Assembly: GCA_012516125.1 (NCBI GenBank)
Contig: JAAYXB010000033.1
Span: 1-64,000 of the forward strand
Length of the DNA: 64,000 nucleotides
From: Bacillota bacterium
Lineage (GTDB): Bacteria; Bacillota; SHA-98; UBA4971
Direction: 5' to 3'
Shown one piece after another: positions 27,563 through 37,222 of this stretch. Position 1 is the stretch's first letter, and the number at the start of each line of letters is the position of its first letter. A model generated the notes under the pieces. The model was not told the DNA's origin and ran no database searches. It was given only the letters and a program-made list of their open reading frames with translations. A program made the position numbers and the translations under genes.

Positions 27563-27678
27563 GCGGGAATCGGCGGGCTCGCGTCCGGCCCGGCGCTGGC
27601 ATCCGGGCTAGCGCAGGGCCAGGGTTGAGCTCATCATGCCGGTGGATGGGATCTCGGTCTCAAGGAGGTTGAAAGATC

Positions 27679-29079
27679 ATGAGGCGATACACGAAGGCCG
27701 GATGGGTGAGCATCGGTAGCTTGGTGTTCCTTGCGGTGCTGGCGCTTTGCGGTGCGTGGACAGGGACCGCGTGGGGCGAGGAGTCCGGGGCCGAGGTGTC
27801 CGGGGAAGTTCAACACGATCTCGTGATCTCTCTGAACGGAGACGGCGTCGTCGCGAACATGGCGAGCTACCGTTTATCGCTTTCGGGAGAGCTTGGCGGA
27901 GCGGGATGGGCCGTGCCCGGAAGCGCCTACATATCTGTAAAGGGTGAGTACGATCTCCAGCCAGAGTCGGGTAAACTCGTGGACCTCGACGAAGCATACG
28001 TTGACCTTTACTTCAGTTGCGCCGACTTGCGACTCGGCCAGCAGGTTATAAGCTGGGGCACGGCCTACGGGCTCAACCCTACGAGCTACGTGAATCCCAT
28101 GCCGAATCCCGCGTCGTCGGGTGGCGCGGGCGTTGCGGGAGGAGTGGCGCTCGAGCTTGCCAGGCTTCCCGTGCCGGCCATGAGCGCAACGATATACCCG
28201 TCCTGGGGGGACGTGGGGCTGGTGGCCGTGCTGAACCCCAGGCTACAGGGGGTGCCCGTTCCGGGGGATGCGCAGGCGGAGATCCTGCGCGGGGTCGCCT
28301 ATCAGATTGCCCAGCGTCAGGGCCTGCCGCCCGATCTGGTGACGGTGTCGGCTGAGCGCTTCTCTGCCGAGCCGCCGGAGTCGCTGTCGGACCGTCTCGA
28401 GTATGCGGCGCGCGTCGGGACCAGGATGGGCAACTGGGACCTGTACCTCAGCGGGTTCAGGGGATGGGATGACCACCCGGTGCTCTGGGTGAGCATGGCG
28501 CCGGTCACCGATCCTGTCACCGGATACCTCACCGGGGTGCGTGTGGACCCCAACGCGGCGTACCGGAAAGTGACGAAGGCCGGGCTCGCGGCAAGCTGTG
28601 CATGGGGCCCGTACACGCTCTGGGGCGAGGGCAGCTATGCCTGGCCCGACAAAGTGCCCGAGCTCGACGACCCCAACAATATCGCCTTTTCGTCCAACGA
28701 GCCGCACTGGCAGGCCGTCCTGGGAGGAGACAGGACCTTCGGGGACGCAGGCGATGTCTACCTGATGGCGGAGTACATATACAACTCGAACGGTTCGCTC
28801 CTGGTGCCGTATCAGTTTGTGCCCGGCAAGTCTGAGGCGAGGCACTACGTGGTCGGCATGGCACGCTGGCAGCCTGCGCAGGACCACCAACTCGAGGTGT
28901 CGGGCATTTACTGCATGAACGACGGGAGCTACGTGGCCATGCCACGTTATACCTACCAGTTGAGCCAATCCACCAGCCTGTGGTTCGGGCTTGCGCTTCC
29001 GGGCGGCGATGAGGAGACCGATTTCGGGGGCCTCAGTGACGCCCGCTCGGCAACTCTCGGGGTGAAGCTGGCGTTCTAA
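27679..29079 (+). CDS. DUF1302-like outer-membrane beta-barrel protein
   Basis: Signal peptide; alternating beta-strand pattern; 'LRLGQQVISWGTAYGLNPTSYVNP'; C-terminus ATLGVKLAF ends in aromatic F. Confidence 0.65.
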   Translation: MRRYTKAGWVSIGSLVFLAVLALCGAWTGTAWGEESGAEVSGEVQHDLVISLNGDGVVANMASYRLSLSGELGGAGWAVPGSAYISVKGEYDLQPESGKLVDLDEAYVDLYFSCADLRLGQQVISWGTAYGLNPTSYVNPMPNPASSGGAGVAGGVALELARLPVPAMSATIYPSWGDVGLVAVLNPRLQGVPVPGDAQAEILRGVAYQIAQRQGLPPDLVTVSAERFSAEPPESLSDRLEYAARVGTRMGNWDLYLSGFRGWDDHPVLWVSMAPVTDPVTGYLTGVRVDPNAAYRKVTKAGLAASCAWGPYTLWGEGSYAWPDKVPELDDPNNIAFSSNEPHWQAVLGGDRTFGDAGDVYLMAEYIYNSNGSLLVPYQFVPGKSEARHYVVGMARWQPAQDHQLEVSGIYCMNDGSYVAMPRYTYQLSQSTSLWFGLALPGGDEETDFGGLSDARSATLGVKLAF

Positions 29080-29155
29080 AGCTGGCGTTCTGAGGGTCTG
29101 CGGTGGTCGAATACCTGGAGCGTCTCATCAACTCACGGCAGCCCCGGGAGTTCTC

Positions 29156-29338
29156 ATGTCCATCAACGGCCCCGCGCTTCGCCTCGGCCAGACGCTGGGG
29201 CCTGTCCTCGCAGGCGCGGCGTTTGGTGGCTGGGGGACCGCAGGTCCCTCCCTGGTGGGCGTGATCGCTTCCGGGGCCATGCTCGTGCTGGTCCTGCTCG
29301 CTGTGCCGCCCGGGTTGCAGGGCGCGTTGCGCTCTTAA
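29156..29338 (+). pseudogene. C-terminal remnant of an MFS transporter
   Basis: 60 aa 'ALRLGQTLGPVLAGAAFGGWGTAGPSLVGVIASGAMLVLVLLAV' resembles the last TM helices of an MFS protein; no upstream body. Confidence 0.45.
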
Positions 29339-29708
29339 CCCAGAGGTTCATATCGTCGAGAAGAAAGACTCCTCCGGCTGTTCACTGGCGTCATAGGATG
29401 ATGTCGGCGGATGCTGCGCGGTCACGCTGGTTTCCTCCTGTCACTTCGACGACCTTCTCATCTCTCAGAAGCCGCAATATGCTAGTATAGGGCAAACTCT
29501 ACGGGCGGAAAGCGGGGCGGCATGCCCGCTGTGACGCACACCAGAATATGAATCGCGTGGCGATGGATGCGTCCCGGTGCCCTGGGGTCCCCAGAGTTCC
29601 GGTTTTCCTGTGTTGCGTGACCGTCCGTTTTCATCGGGCTTGCGATCTGATACAATCAAGTCGCAAGCGACGCTTAAGACGACTCCAGCTGGAAGGGAGC
29701 GAATGGTG

Positions 29709-30419
29709 ATGGTGCGATACATGAGGAATCTCGTGAGGAACTTTGTTGTGATCGCGTGCGCCGTTGCATTGATGACGATGGGCCTCGCCGCGACGGCGCT
29801 TGCGAGTTCCCCCACGGAGAGGATCGACGAGGCCATTCAGGTCCTGAGGGAGATGTCTCAGCAGGAAGACTATGAAGCAATGGCCTACATCCTCAAGAAG
29901 GCGCATGGCGTCGCCATCTTCCCATCAGTCCTCAAGGCAGGTCTCATGCTCGGCGCAAGGCACGGGGAAGGCCTCGTTCTCCGTCGCGATCCCGTCAGTG
30001 GGACCTGGTATGGCCCCAGCTTCGTCACGATCACGGGTCTGTCATGGGGACCGCAGATAGGCGTTCAGTCCACGTCGCTGGTCCTGGTCATCACGAACGA
30101 GCGCGGTCTCAAAGGCTTCGAGGAAGGCAAGATCACTCTCGGGGGCGAGATGTCGGTGGCGGCGGGCCCGGTGGGCCGCCATGCGGAGGCAGGGACCGAC
30201 ATCGAGCTGAAGGCGGCTATATATAGCTACTCCATGAGCAAAGGTGTGTTCGCCGGGGCGTCCCTGGAAGGCGCAAGGATCGCCCTGGACGAGTCGGCAA
30301 ACGAGCTGTACTGGGAGGCGAAGGTGTCGCCAGACCTGATACTCGAGCGGAAGGTCGCGGACCACAGGGTCAGGGCGCTCGTGGAGGAGCTGAACCGGTT
30401 GATCTCGGAGGCCGTGTAG
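29709..30419 (+). CDS. SYLF / YSC84-domain lipid-binding protein
   Basis: Signal peptide then 'AHGVAIFPSVLKAGLMLGARHGEGLVL', 'SWGPQIGVQSTSLVLVITNERGLKGF'. Confidence 0.85.
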   Translation: MVRYMRNLVRNFVVIACAVALMTMGLAATALASSPTERIDEAIQVLREMSQQEDYEAMAYILKKAHGVAIFPSVLKAGLMLGARHGEGLVLRRDPVSGTWYGPSFVTITGLSWGPQIGVQSTSLVLVITNERGLKGFEEGKITLGGEMSVAAGPVGRHAEAGTDIELKAAIYSYSMSKGVFAGASLEGARIALDESANELYWEAKVSPDLILERKVADHRVRALVEELNRLISEAV

Positions 30420-30716
30420 CGGGAGTCCCGGGCCTGCACGGGCTGTCGAGCGCCGCGCTTGGCCTTGCCTCGGCCACCGTCGGCCGCGTGCCCATGGCCC
30501 GCGCGCGCTGCGGGGCGACTCGTGTCACGGCCGACGCCGCCTCCGCCAGCACTGCCGTCTGGCCGCCGGCAGCCGGCTGTGGTGCCGAAGCTGACGTCGC
30601 GAGCATCGCGCGTCCTCGGCCGCTGCTTGAGGACGATACTGCTGAGGACGATGCTGGTTTCCGAACGAGGATCCCCCTTGACTACGCCCCTTGCGGGGCG
30701 TATCATGTTGGTTAGA

Positions 30717-30742
30717 CATAAACATACGTTTATACGTTTATG
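30717..30742. promoter_or_regulatory. ArsR-type operator
   Basis: Imperfect palindrome CATAAACATACGTTTATACGTTTATG just upstream of the arsR-like gene. Confidence 0.65.
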
Positions 30743-30772
30743 CCAACTCGCGGCGGGGAGGAGGGTGGTAGA

Positions 30773-31132
30773 TTGAAGAGGGCGGTAGAGATGCTCAAGG
30801 CCCTCGCTGACGAGACGAGGCTCGAGATCATGTCGATGCTCGCGCGCGAGGAGATTTGTGTGTGCGAGTTGATGGAGAGGCTCAACATGACTCAGCCGGC
30901 GGTGTCATATCATCTGAGGACGCTTCGGCAGGCGGGCCTTCTGGACCAACGCCGGGAGGGCAGGTGGATTTTCTACTCCGTCAACCGAAAGGCTCTCGCG
31001 GAGCTTCGGGCCATGCTCGCAGACAGGGTGTTCACGCCGGCCGAGAGCAAAGCTCCGTGCCGGAAGGTCCATCCAACCGCGAAGTGCGTTCCAGGCGAGT
31101 CCCGAAGACCCGAGAAAGCTTTCGGTGTGTGA
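30773..31132 (+). CDS. ArsR-family metalloregulator
   Basis: 'ALADETRLEIMSMLAREEICVCELMERLNMTQPAVSYHLRTLRQAGLL' with ELCVC-like metal motif; TTG start with gggaggaggg RBS preferred. Confidence 0.88.
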   Translation: MKRAVEMLKALADETRLEIMSMLAREEICVCELMERLNMTQPAVSYHLRTLRQAGLLDQRREGRWIFYSVNRKALAELRAMLADRVFTPAESKAPCRKVHPTAKCVPGESRRPEKAFGV

Positions 31133-31181
31133 TATGATTTTCGCCCTACAACCCACAACACAGAGGATCGAGGGAGGAGCT

Positions 31182-32309
31182 ATGGAAGGACGTGCGGCGA
31201 CCGGTCGGGACCTTCGTGAACGTGCTCTCAGGAAAGAGCGCAAACTCGGATTCTTCGAGAAGTACCTTTCACTCTGGGTCCTCGCATGCATGGGGACCGG
31301 CATCCTTTTGGGGTCGGCTTTTCCCGGGGCGGCGAGGTTCCTGAACTCGCTCTCCGTGGCCCAGGTCAACATCCCGACGGCCATCTTTCTTTTCTTCATG
31401 ATGTACCCCATTATGGTGCAGATCGACTTCTCCGAGGTGGTTGAGGCGGTGAAGGCGCCGAAACCGGTCCTCACCACGCTTGTTATAAACTGGGCCATTA
31501 AGCCCTTCACGATGCTGTTCTTCGCCACTGTCTTCATGCGCTATATCTGGGCGCCGTTCATCCCGCAGGACATGGCCACGTCCTACATTGCCGGGATGAT
31601 TCTGCTCGGCATCGCGCCGTGCACGGCCATGGTGCTGGTTTGGAGCTACCTTGCGGACGGGTTCATGGGCCACACGCTGGTCATGGTCGCGATAAACTCC
31701 CTCACGATGCTGGTGCTCTACGCGCCGCTCGGAAGCTTCCTCCTGGGAGCGTCGAACATCAGGGTGCCGTTCCTGACCCTCTTTTACACCATCCTGTTCT
31801 ACGTCGGCGTCGCCCTGGTAGCCGGATTCATCACCCGGACCCAGCTCATAAAGAGGAAGGGGCTGGACTGGTACGAATCGGTGTTCCTCCGCCACACGGG
31901 ACAGGTGTCCGTGACCGCGTTGCTCCTAACCCTCGTGTTCCTATTCATGCTGCAGGGTCACGTCATCGTTGAGCGTCCGCTCGTCATCCTGATGATCGCG
32001 ATACCGCTCTTCATCCAGACCATGTTCATCTTCATCCTGGGGTACTGGGCATCGAAGATCCTGGGGCTGGCGTACGAGGACGCGGCGCCCACCTCGATGA
32101 TCGGGGCGAGCAACCACTTCGAGGTGGCCATCGCCACGGCGGCGACGCTTTTCGGCCTCGGCTCCGGCGCAGCGCTGGCGACGGTGGTGGGCGTGCTCAT
32201 CGAGGTGCCGGTCATGCTCATGCTCGTGCGCATCTGCCTGCGCACGCGCGGGTGGTTCCCGTCGAAGGCCACGTCGGGCGCGGCGGTGCTCGCACGCGAG
32301 CGGGCGTAG
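31182..32309 (+). CDS. ACR3-type arsenite efflux transporter
   Basis: 'MMYPIMVQIDFSEVV', 'GIAPCTAMVLVWSYLADGF', 'GASNHFEVAIATAATLFG' ACR3 motifs. Confidence 0.92.
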   Translation: MEGRAATGRDLRERALRKERKLGFFEKYLSLWVLACMGTGILLGSAFPGAARFLNSLSVAQVNIPTAIFLFFMMYPIMVQIDFSEVVEAVKAPKPVLTTLVINWAIKPFTMLFFATVFMRYIWAPFIPQDMATSYIAGMILLGIAPCTAMVLVWSYLADGFMGHTLVMVAINSLTMLVLYAPLGSFLLGASNIRVPFLTLFYTILFYVGVALVAGFITRTQLIKRKGLDWYESVFLRHTGQVSVTALLLTLVFLFMLQGHVIVERPLVILMIAIPLFIQTMFIFILGYWASKILGLAYEDAAPTSMIGASNHFEVAIATAATLFGLGSGAALATVVGVLIEVPVMLMLVRICLRTRGWFPSKATSGAAVLARERA

Positions 32310-32604
32310 CCCGACTAAGTGAGAGTTCGTGAGAGCATTTCTCCGCCCTCACTTGCGGACGACAGGTGAGGGACGCTCGCATGAACTTCGTACGAGGAAG
32401 ACGAATCTCCGGAAGGTGAAGAGCGCTCACCGTTGAACACTACTGGTGGAGCGAATAGCCGCGGGATTGCTAGGACAACCGGCACAGGCTGGAGGGCCTC
32501 GACTGGTGACTGATTCGACCGAAAGGTGGGGCAAGCCCGTGTGTGTGCCCGGCGATGAGGATCGTGACCAAGAGCGCGGCTCCGGCGGATGTCTGGCGGG
32601 GTCC

Positions 32605-33765
32605 ATGGCCGACGTGGGCATATACATGGATAACGCCGCCAGCTCGTTCCCGAAGCCGGAAGCCGTGATCGAGGCAATGGCCGACTTCCTGCGCAATGTC
32701 GGCGGCAGCTCCGGCAGGGGGGCGTATCGCAAGGCGCTCGAGGCCGACAAGATCGTCTTCAGGGCGAGGCAGGCGGTGGCGCGCCTCCTGGGCGTGGCCG
32801 ACGTATCACGGGTGGTTTTCACGGCAAATGCCACCGAGTCGCTCAACCTCGCCATAAAGGGCCTGCTTTCGCCCGGCGACCACGTCGTGACCACGTCCAT
32901 GGAGCATAACGCCGTCTGGCGCCCCCTCAAGGCGGTTGAGAGGAGGCGCGGGGTGACCATTTCCCAGGCGTCCTGTGCCCACGATGGCACCCTGGACCCA
33001 GCGGACATAGAGGCGCTCCTGCGCCCCAACACCCGACTCATCGTAATGACCCATGCCTCCAACGTTACCGGCACGCTTATGCCCGTGGCCGAGGCGGCCG
33101 CCATCGCCCGGGCCAGGGGGATTCCCCTCCTTGTGGATTGCGCCCAGACTGCGGGGGTCCATCCCATCGACATCGAGAGGCTCGGGCTCGACCTTGTGGC
33201 GTTCACCGGACACAAGGGGCTTATGGGTCCCACAGGGACCGGCGGCCTGTACGTTCGGGGAGGTCTTGATCTCGTGCCACTCAAGGACGGTGGGACGGGC
33301 GGAGACTCCATGCTGGAGCACCAGCCGGAGTGGCTTCCGGACCGGTTCGAAGCGGGCACGCTCAACGTGTGTGGCATAGCAGGCCTCGGCGCCGGCGTGC
33401 GCTTCGTGCTCGAGGAAGGTGTCGAGCGCATCAGGGAAAAGGAGGCCGGCCTCCTCCGGAGGCTGCTGGACGGGCTTTCCGAGATCCCCGGGTTGGAGGT
33501 ATACGGTCCCAGGGATCCCGCCCGCCAGGTGGCCGTGGTGTCGCTGAACGTGCGTGGCGTCCCCGCCGAGGAGGTCGCGAGCAGGCTTGACCGGGAGTAC
33601 GGCATCATGGTCCGGGCCGGCCTGCACTGCGCTCCATGCGCCCACAGAACCATTGGTACCATCCAGCGCGGCGCGGTGAGGATATCCCTTGGCTACTTCA
33701 ACACCGAAGGCGACGTGGACCGCTGCGTGGAGGCGCTGGCCGGGATCGCGCGGGCGGCTGGGTGA
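32605..33765 (+). CDS. class V aminotransferase / cysteine desulfurase-like
   Basis: 'IYMDNAASSFPKPEAV', 'VVFTANATESLNLAIKGLL', 'LVAFTGHKGLMGPTGTGGLYV'. Confidence 0.88.
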   Translation: MADVGIYMDNAASSFPKPEAVIEAMADFLRNVGGSSGRGAYRKALEADKIVFRARQAVARLLGVADVSRVVFTANATESLNLAIKGLLSPGDHVVTTSMEHNAVWRPLKAVERRRGVTISQASCAHDGTLDPADIEALLRPNTRLIVMTHASNVTGTLMPVAEAAAIARARGIPLLVDCAQTAGVHPIDIERLGLDLVAFTGHKGLMGPTGTGGLYVRGGLDLVPLKDGGTGGDSMLEHQPEWLPDRFEAGTLNVCGIAGLGAGVRFVLEEGVERIREKEAGLLRRLLDGLSEIPGLEVYGPRDPARQVAVVSLNVRGVPAEEVASRLDREYGIMVRAGLHCAPCAHRTIGTIQRGAVRISLGYFNTEGDVDRCVEALAGIARAAG

Positions 33766-33930
33766 GGTGCGGCTCCGTGCGGATCGTAGTTGATTGTCCA
33801 TTGTCGCCGATTTGCGCCAACCCGCGCCGATCCGCGCCAATCCCTGCGCTCCACGCTGACTTGCTCCGCGTCGGCGCCCGCTCATCCGAAGCGCTGATCT
33901 GCGCGATCCACGCCCATTCTCAGCGATTGG

Positions 33931-34524
33931 TTGGTTGCCGGCGGGGTTGCCGGCCGCGTCAGAGGAGGACTGCTGTTGCCGTTCCTTGAGGATATCGCCA
34001 TCGCGTTCATTGAGCCGTGCGTGGCCGACCCCGGGAGGGTGCGGCTTTACGCGGAGCCGTCGCGGGACCTTGCGGAGGTGCTGCCGTACCTCAACGCAGT
34101 GGTAAACCATGCCGCCTACAACAAGGACGGGCCAAGCCTGACCTTCATGAAAGAGTTCCGGCTCATAACCATCTACCCACGCCGGATCACCATGTCGAAG
34201 GCGCAAAACACAACCGACGCCTGGCAAGTGCTAGACTGGCTGAAGGACCTCATCAACGACACATACGACAGGCGCGGGTCGATTACCCCGGTCCACGGGG
34301 TCCGCTGGCGGCCGACGGCGCTCCAGATCTATGAGTGGTTGCCGCGGACGAACTGCAAAGCCTGTGGGGAGCCGACTTGTCTTGCGTTTGCGGTGAAGCT
34401 CCTACTGGGTGAGCGCACGCCTCAGGAATGCGAGCCCCTATTCCTCCCGGAACACGCAAGCCTCAGACGTGCGTTCTTCGAGATAGTCGCGGCATTCGGG
34501 TATCCAGCGCCCCCTGGAAGGTGA
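33931..34524 (+). CDS. 4Fe-4S-domain protein (CdhD/AcsC gamma-like FeS domain at C-terminus)
   Basis: 'EWLPRTNCKACGEPTCLAFAVKLLLGERTPQECEPL'. Confidence 0.7.
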   Translation: MVAGGVAGRVRGGLLLPFLEDIAIAFIEPCVADPGRVRLYAEPSRDLAEVLPYLNAVVNHAAYNKDGPSLTFMKEFRLITIYPRRITMSKAQNTTDAWQVLDWLKDLINDTYDRRGSITPVHGVRWRPTALQIYEWLPRTNCKACGEPTCLAFAVKLLLGERTPQECEPLFLPEHASLRRAFFEIVAAFGYPAPPGR

Positions 34525-34704
34525 TGGTTCGATTCCGACGCGCGTGCTGACCGCACGGGCGCCGATGTCACGGACTCGCACCGGCCGAACCGTCAATATC
34601 AGGTGCTGTTCGACGCGGCAATCGACCTTCCGGTCAAGAAACCTACACGCAACGCGATGTGCAGGTGTACCGGTGGATATCCGGAGTGAGACACGGCCGG
34701 CGTT

Positions 34705-35787
34705 CTACACGGTGCCGCCACCGTGCTGGCTTCTCTTGAGAATCCCCAGGACGAGCTTGTAAGTGAGCGCCAGCAGCAGGAGAAGGCCGGCGTAGCCGAC
34801 CGCGGGATAGAGGGTCCTCACAATGCGGCTGAAACCGAGGCGGCCCGCCAGCAGCGCAACCACGCTGGTGGCGACCACGAGCCAGCGGAACGCTGCGCTG
34901 CGCGGCTTCACAATGCGTGCCACGAATCCGTAGAGGTTACCAACGGCCGTGGTGTATATCTCAAGGAGCAGGATCAGGCTGTAGCCCACCTGGACCAGCA
35001 CGGGGAACCGCCCGGCGATGTATATCATGGGGACCTGGAGCCTCGCGGACTGCGGGAGCGTGGCAAGAAGCGCAAGGTGAATCGCGAGCGCCCCGATGCC
35101 GAGGCCGAGCCCTCCGAGGGCCGACCCGAGTTTGAGTGCGCGCGGGCCTGCCGCTATAGTCCCCAGTGGCGCAAGCACCCCCACCGTGAGCACTATGTTG
35201 TAAGACACGTACACCACTGCGGAGAGCGGCCACGACGGCACCGCGGCCCGCGCCGGGTCGACCGCTCGGATAGCGGCAGGGTTGAGGGGCGTACGCAGGA
35301 GCGTGGCGACGCTGATTCCCACCACCGCGACAAGGAGAGCCGGCACCACGAGGCTTATGGCGGTGACCACCCCGTGGATCCCGGCGAGCACCGTGAGGAG
35401 CGCGGCCACCACCAGCAGCACGTTCCCAACGGCTGACGGCAGGCCGAACTGCTCGTCGAAAACGGCTCCGGCGCCGGCCGTCATCGCCACGAGCGCGCCG
35501 AACAGGAAGAACGTGATGACACCGTCAACCGCCGTCCCCACCACGCGCCCGCCTGCCTCCCGTACCACAGGCAGGTGTGACTTGGCACCAAGCTTTTTGC
35601 CGAGCTCCAGTATGAGGTATCCGTATAGCGAAAACAGGGCGACGGCCAGACCTATGGCCGGGATGCCTCTCAAGCCGAAATGCCCGAAGAACTGGAGGAC
35701 TTCCTGTCCCGAGGCGAACCCTGCGCCTACGACCGTGCCGATGTAAGTGGCCGCCACCCCAAACGCGGAAACGTGCTTTTCGGTCAT
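34705..35787 (-). CDS. YkvI-like membrane protein (APC superfamily)
   Basis: 'VAATYIGTVVGAGFASGQEVLQFFGHFG' N-terminal motif; about 10 TM segments. Confidence 0.8.
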   Translation of the reverse strand: MTEKHVSAFGVAATYIGTVVGAGFASGQEVLQFFGHFGLRGIPAIGLAVALFSLYGYLILELGKKLGAKSHLPVVREAGGRVVGTAVDGVITFFLFGALVAMTAGAGAVFDEQFGLPSAVGNVLLVVAALLTVLAGIHGVVTAISLVVPALLVAVVGISVATLLRTPLNPAAIRAVDPARAAVPSWPLSAVVYVSYNIVLTVGVLAPLGTIAAGPRALKLGSALGGLGLGIGALAIHLALLATLPQSARLQVPMIYIAGRFPVLVQVGYSLILLLEIYTTAVGNLYGFVARIVKPRSAAFRWLVVATSVVALLAGRLGFSRIVRTLYPAVGYAGLLLLLALTYKLVLGILKRSQHGGGTV

Positions 35788-35844
35788 ACAGGTATACAGC
35801 CCGCGGCCAGGTGTAAGTTCAAAAACAACTGCCGCTTTTCCGGC

Positions 35845-35954
35845 GGTTGCCGGTGTTGCACTTTGTGGACGGCGCGCCTTGGGTACGCCACCGTGGAACC
35901 TGGCGGTTGGGCCGGCCGGATTCCGAAAGCCTTATCGTGCAAACACCGGCAACC
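35845..35954. repeat. GGTTGCCGGTG-family inverted repeat, copy 2
   Basis: GGTTGCCGGTGTTGCAC (35845-35861) and GTGCAAACACCGGCAACC (35937-35954). Confidence 0.65.
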
Positions 35955-35996
35955 CCGAGCCTGGTGGCAACGTGATACGAACACATGAACCCACAC

Positions 35997-36233
35997 TCAG
36001 GTAGTGGCCGTACCTCCGAGTTCCTGGATGCGACGCTTCACTCCTTCGGCCTCGGCCTGGAGGTCGCTGAGGTAGTCTTCCAAGTACTCTTTCTCTTCCC
36101 GCTCGCTCAGATACCGCCGGTGAGCCATGCCTGTGCCGCCGCACATAGGGCACGGCCCGCCCATTCCCATCATCATGGGCCCCCAGTGGCGCATTCGATG
36201 GCCCATCATCGGGCGACGCACTTCGCCTGGCAC
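35997..36233 (-). CDS. DUF5320-like small CxxC protein
   Basis: 'GGPCPMCGGTGMAHRRYLSEREEKEYLEDYLSDLQAEAEGVKRRIQEL'. Confidence 0.6.
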   Translation of the reverse strand: MPGEVRRPMMGHRMRHWGPMMMGMGGPCPMCGGTGMAHRRYLSEREEKEYLEDYLSDLQAEAEGVKRRIQELGGTATT

Positions 36234-36553
36234 TGCGAAACACCTCCTCTTCGCTTCCTAGTTTGGCCCCGCGCGGGCTTTCCTAACCATAATCGAGCGA
36301 CAAAGCCACACTGCTCTCCTAATCTTTGCCGTCGGCGAGCAGGCGAGCGGGCCCTGTGTGACCGGTTCCGGAAGGAAACTTGCGCCGCGTGTAGAATCAC
36401 AGTCATCGTAAGATGAACGGCCTCCTTATGTTGGGCGGCGCCGCATGGTTGCGGGCGGTGCTAGGCCGGCGCGAAAGGAGAGAGGACGCCCGGTCGGGGA
36501 GGCTGCCCGTCCTCGCGGCTACGCGGCATGCGTGTCTGCGGACGGGAGATGGC

Positions 36554-37102
36554 ATGAACGACCGGTGCGGCGCGAGGATGAACAAAAGTGTCGTGTTTCT
36601 CACGCGGACCGCTGTGTTGCTGGCGCTCACACTTGCCATTCAGATGGTGGGGATGCCCCAGTATGCCACCGGACCGCTCGTCAACACCATGCTCTACATT
36701 GCCGCCACCTTCGTGGGGATCTGGGGCGGCGTGGCCATCGGTGTGGTGACGCCGGCGATCGCCTTCTGGCGCGGAATCCTGCCGCCCCCGCTCGGCCCGA
36801 TGATACCCTTCATTGCCCTTGGGAACGCCGTGCTCGTCATCGTGTTTGGTCTGCTTGAGCGGCGCGGCAGGCTCGCCGCGATAGCCGGCATCGTGGCCGC
36901 CTCGGTGCTGAAGTTCCTGGTCCTCTCGAGCGCCGTGCGGTTCGTGGTCGAGGTAAAGCCTGCCATAGCGAAGATGATGCAGACCCCGCAGCTCTTCACG
37001 GCGCTTGCGGGCGGGGCGATCGCGTTCGTTGTGAGCGAGGCGCTCCTTCGTACGGGTGCTGTGAAGCGGCTTTCAGATATGGGCACGCGTAGCGCCCGAT
37101 AA
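36554..37102 (+). CDS. ECF-transporter S-component-like membrane protein
   Basis: Six-TM pattern 'AVLLALTLAIQMVGMPQYATGPLVNTMLYIAATFVGIWGGVAIGVVTPAIAF'. Confidence 0.65.
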   Translation: MNDRCGARMNKSVVFLTRTAVLLALTLAIQMVGMPQYATGPLVNTMLYIAATFVGIWGGVAIGVVTPAIAFWRGILPPPLGPMIPFIALGNAVLVIVFGLLERRGRLAAIAGIVAASVLKFLVLSSAVRFVVEVKPAIAKMMQTPQLFTALAGGAIAFVVSEALLRTGAVKRLSDMGTRSAR

Positions 37103-37222
37103 CCTGTGCCTGGGCACGGGCACCCGGGCACGCCGATCGCGTGATCTCTCTGCCGGTGGATCTCGGCGCCACCGGCTGAGGCGCGACTGCTACCGGGTTG
37201 AGTCGGTACGGCCGGGAGCGAT

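Noticed and set aside
32806-34227. 473-aa minus-strand ORF
   Set aside because: Antisense to the aminotransferase and the FeS-domain gene; composition typical of GC-driven spurious ORFs.
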